Shown here: in pieces, positions 6,632 to 6,975 of the stretch
How the letters are laid out: each line of letters begins with the position of its first letter
How positions within the stretch are numbered: position 1 is the first letter of the stretch
Origin: Clostridia bacterium
Lineage (GTDB): Bacteria > Bacillota_A > Clostridia > Christensenellales > Aristaeellaceae
Assembly (NCBI GenBank): GCA_017432405.1
Contig: JAFRJF010000085.1
Span: forward strand, 1-6,975
Reading direction: 5' to 3'
Length of the DNA: 6,975 nucleotides
The notes under the pieces: model-generated
Database searches by the model: none
The model's input: the letters and a program-made list of their open reading frames with translations, nothing else
Told to the model about the DNA's origin: nothing
Translations under genes and position numbers: made by a program

Positions 6632-6659
6632 ATTATATGGAAAATCGCCGAATCGTCAA
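6632..6659 (-). promoter_or_regulatory. Sigma-70/SigA-type promoter of the partner-switching operon
   Basis: On the minus strand TTGACG (6654-6659, 5/6 match), 16-bp spacer, TATAAT (6632-6637, 6/6). Start of transcription is expected near 6625, about 60 nt before the ATG at 6565. Housekeeping-type elements imply the operon is not dependent on an alternative sigma factor of its own. Confidence 0.82.
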
Positions 6660-6736
6660 GTACATTCGGGTGAAAAAGCTGTAGCAGACCCATATATCCA
6701 ACAAAATTTGTAACTGTTCAGTCCGCCCACAAATTA

Positions 6737-6763
6737 ACGTAAAATTCCAAAAGGAATTTACGT
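6737..6763 (+). repeat. AT-rich hairpin in the IS leader
   Basis: Inverted repeat ACGTAAAATTCC (6737-6748) and GGAATTTACGT (6753-6763) around an AAAA loop: 11 paired bases with one bulged A. It lies between the candidate IS end and the transposase ribosome binding site. It has no T-run after it. It could fold in transcripts entering from outside and limit transposase expression (inference). Confidence 0.6.
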
Positions 6764-6816
6764 AGTCATGTCGAATAATAAACCATAGCGCGAGAAGGTA
6801 TGGGGAGGTGTTCGGC

Positions 6817-6975
6817 ATGGAAAAGATGTTCAATCAGCTGCTACAGCAGATGAAAGAACTGACCGAGCAACTCCAGCAACAAACCGAGCAACTCACAGAG
6901 CTACAAGAGATCATCGCGGCGAAGGATGCGCAGATTGCAGCGTTAGCTGCGCGAATCGAAGAACTGACCCACAAG
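6817..6975 (+). CDS. IS66-family transposase (TnpC-like), N-terminal part, runs off window
   Basis: 53 codons are visible, open to the window edge. ATG 6817 follows GGGGAGG (6802-6808) at 8 nt. The peptide is a Gln/Glu/Leu-rich coiled coil (MKELTEQLQQQ, TEQLTELQE, then AALAARIEELTHK), as at the N-terminus of IS66 TnpC, where it precedes a Ser/Asn-rich segment, a zinc-finger region and the DDE catalytic domain. None of those parts is in the window, so the family call rests on the coiled coil, the ELTHK ending and the GTAA end upstream. A phage or other coiled-coil protein is the alternative. No break is seen in the visible part. Confidence 0.68.
   Translation, partial: MEKMFNQLLQQMKELTEQLQQQTEQLTELQEIIAAKDAQIAALAARIEELTHK

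Larger units (their letters stand above)
6710..6975 (+). mobile_element. IS66-family insertion sequence, left part only
   Basis: Candidate left terminus GTAACTGTTCAG at 6710, beginning with GTAA as IS66-family ends do; the right end is off the window, so the inverted repeat and target duplication cannot be verified. If 6710 is correct, the left copy of the family's 8-bp target duplication would be CAAAATTT (6702-6709). Only 107 bp separate this end from the transposase start, leaving no room for tnpA/tnpB upstream, which fits the single-ORF (ISBst12-like) subgroup. The DNA is less GC-rich than the neighbouring genes. Confidence 0.6.

Noticed and set aside
5789..6673. 294-codon plus-strand open frame opposite the phosphatase N-terminus
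   Set aside because: The opposite strand encodes recognisable membrane and sensor segments; this frame is His/Asp/Gly-rich and also runs over the promoter of the operon.
6633..6833. 66-codon minus-strand open frame between the operon and the IS
   Set aside because: It overlaps the operon promoter, the IS end and the transposase start, has no ribosome binding site of note and no recognisable motif.

Overview
The window is GC-rich coding DNA with AT-rich gaps. It looks like a Clostridia-type Firmicute with a high-GC genome. The signs are strong AGGAGG-type ribosome binding sites, a SpoIIE/RsbW/RsbV-type partner-switching module, a small protein with a double-glycine leader, and an IS66-type insertion sequence. 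No genus can be fixed from the sequence alone.

Layout. Bases 2-1801 (+) are the 3' part of a transketolase gene whose first ~60 codons lie off the left edge. A GC-rich hairpin follows it. A small monocistronic gene at 2034-2318 (+) comes next, with its own promoter (consensus TATAAT, an 11-bp-spaced direct repeat in place of a -35 box), a hairpin at the mRNA 5' end, a strong ribosome binding site and a terminator. It encodes a 94-residue protein: a textbook double-glycine export leader joined to a cationic bacterial SH3 domain. This is the least ordinary gene in the window.

The rest, to about 6660, is on the minus strand and reads right to left. A TTGACG/TATAAT promoter at 6632-6659 drives an ~809-residue membrane-bound SpoIIE-type phosphatase with a LytS-like 5TM region, a large extracytoplasmic region, HAMP and PP2C domains. 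Its stop codon overlaps the GTG start of an RsbW/SpoIIAB-type anti-sigma kinase. After 134 nt comes a SpoIIAA/RsbV-type STAS anti-sigma antagonist, then a bidirectional terminator, then a separate MscS-family mechanosensitive channel gene that converges on the SH3 gene. Together the first three form a complete signal-in, phosphatase, antagonist, kinase relay, but no sigma factor is present, so its output is unknown.

At the right edge (from ~6710, +) an IS66-family element begins. Only the candidate left end, a leader hairpin and the first 53 codons of the transposase are visible. It sits about 50 bp upstream of the phosphatase promoter.
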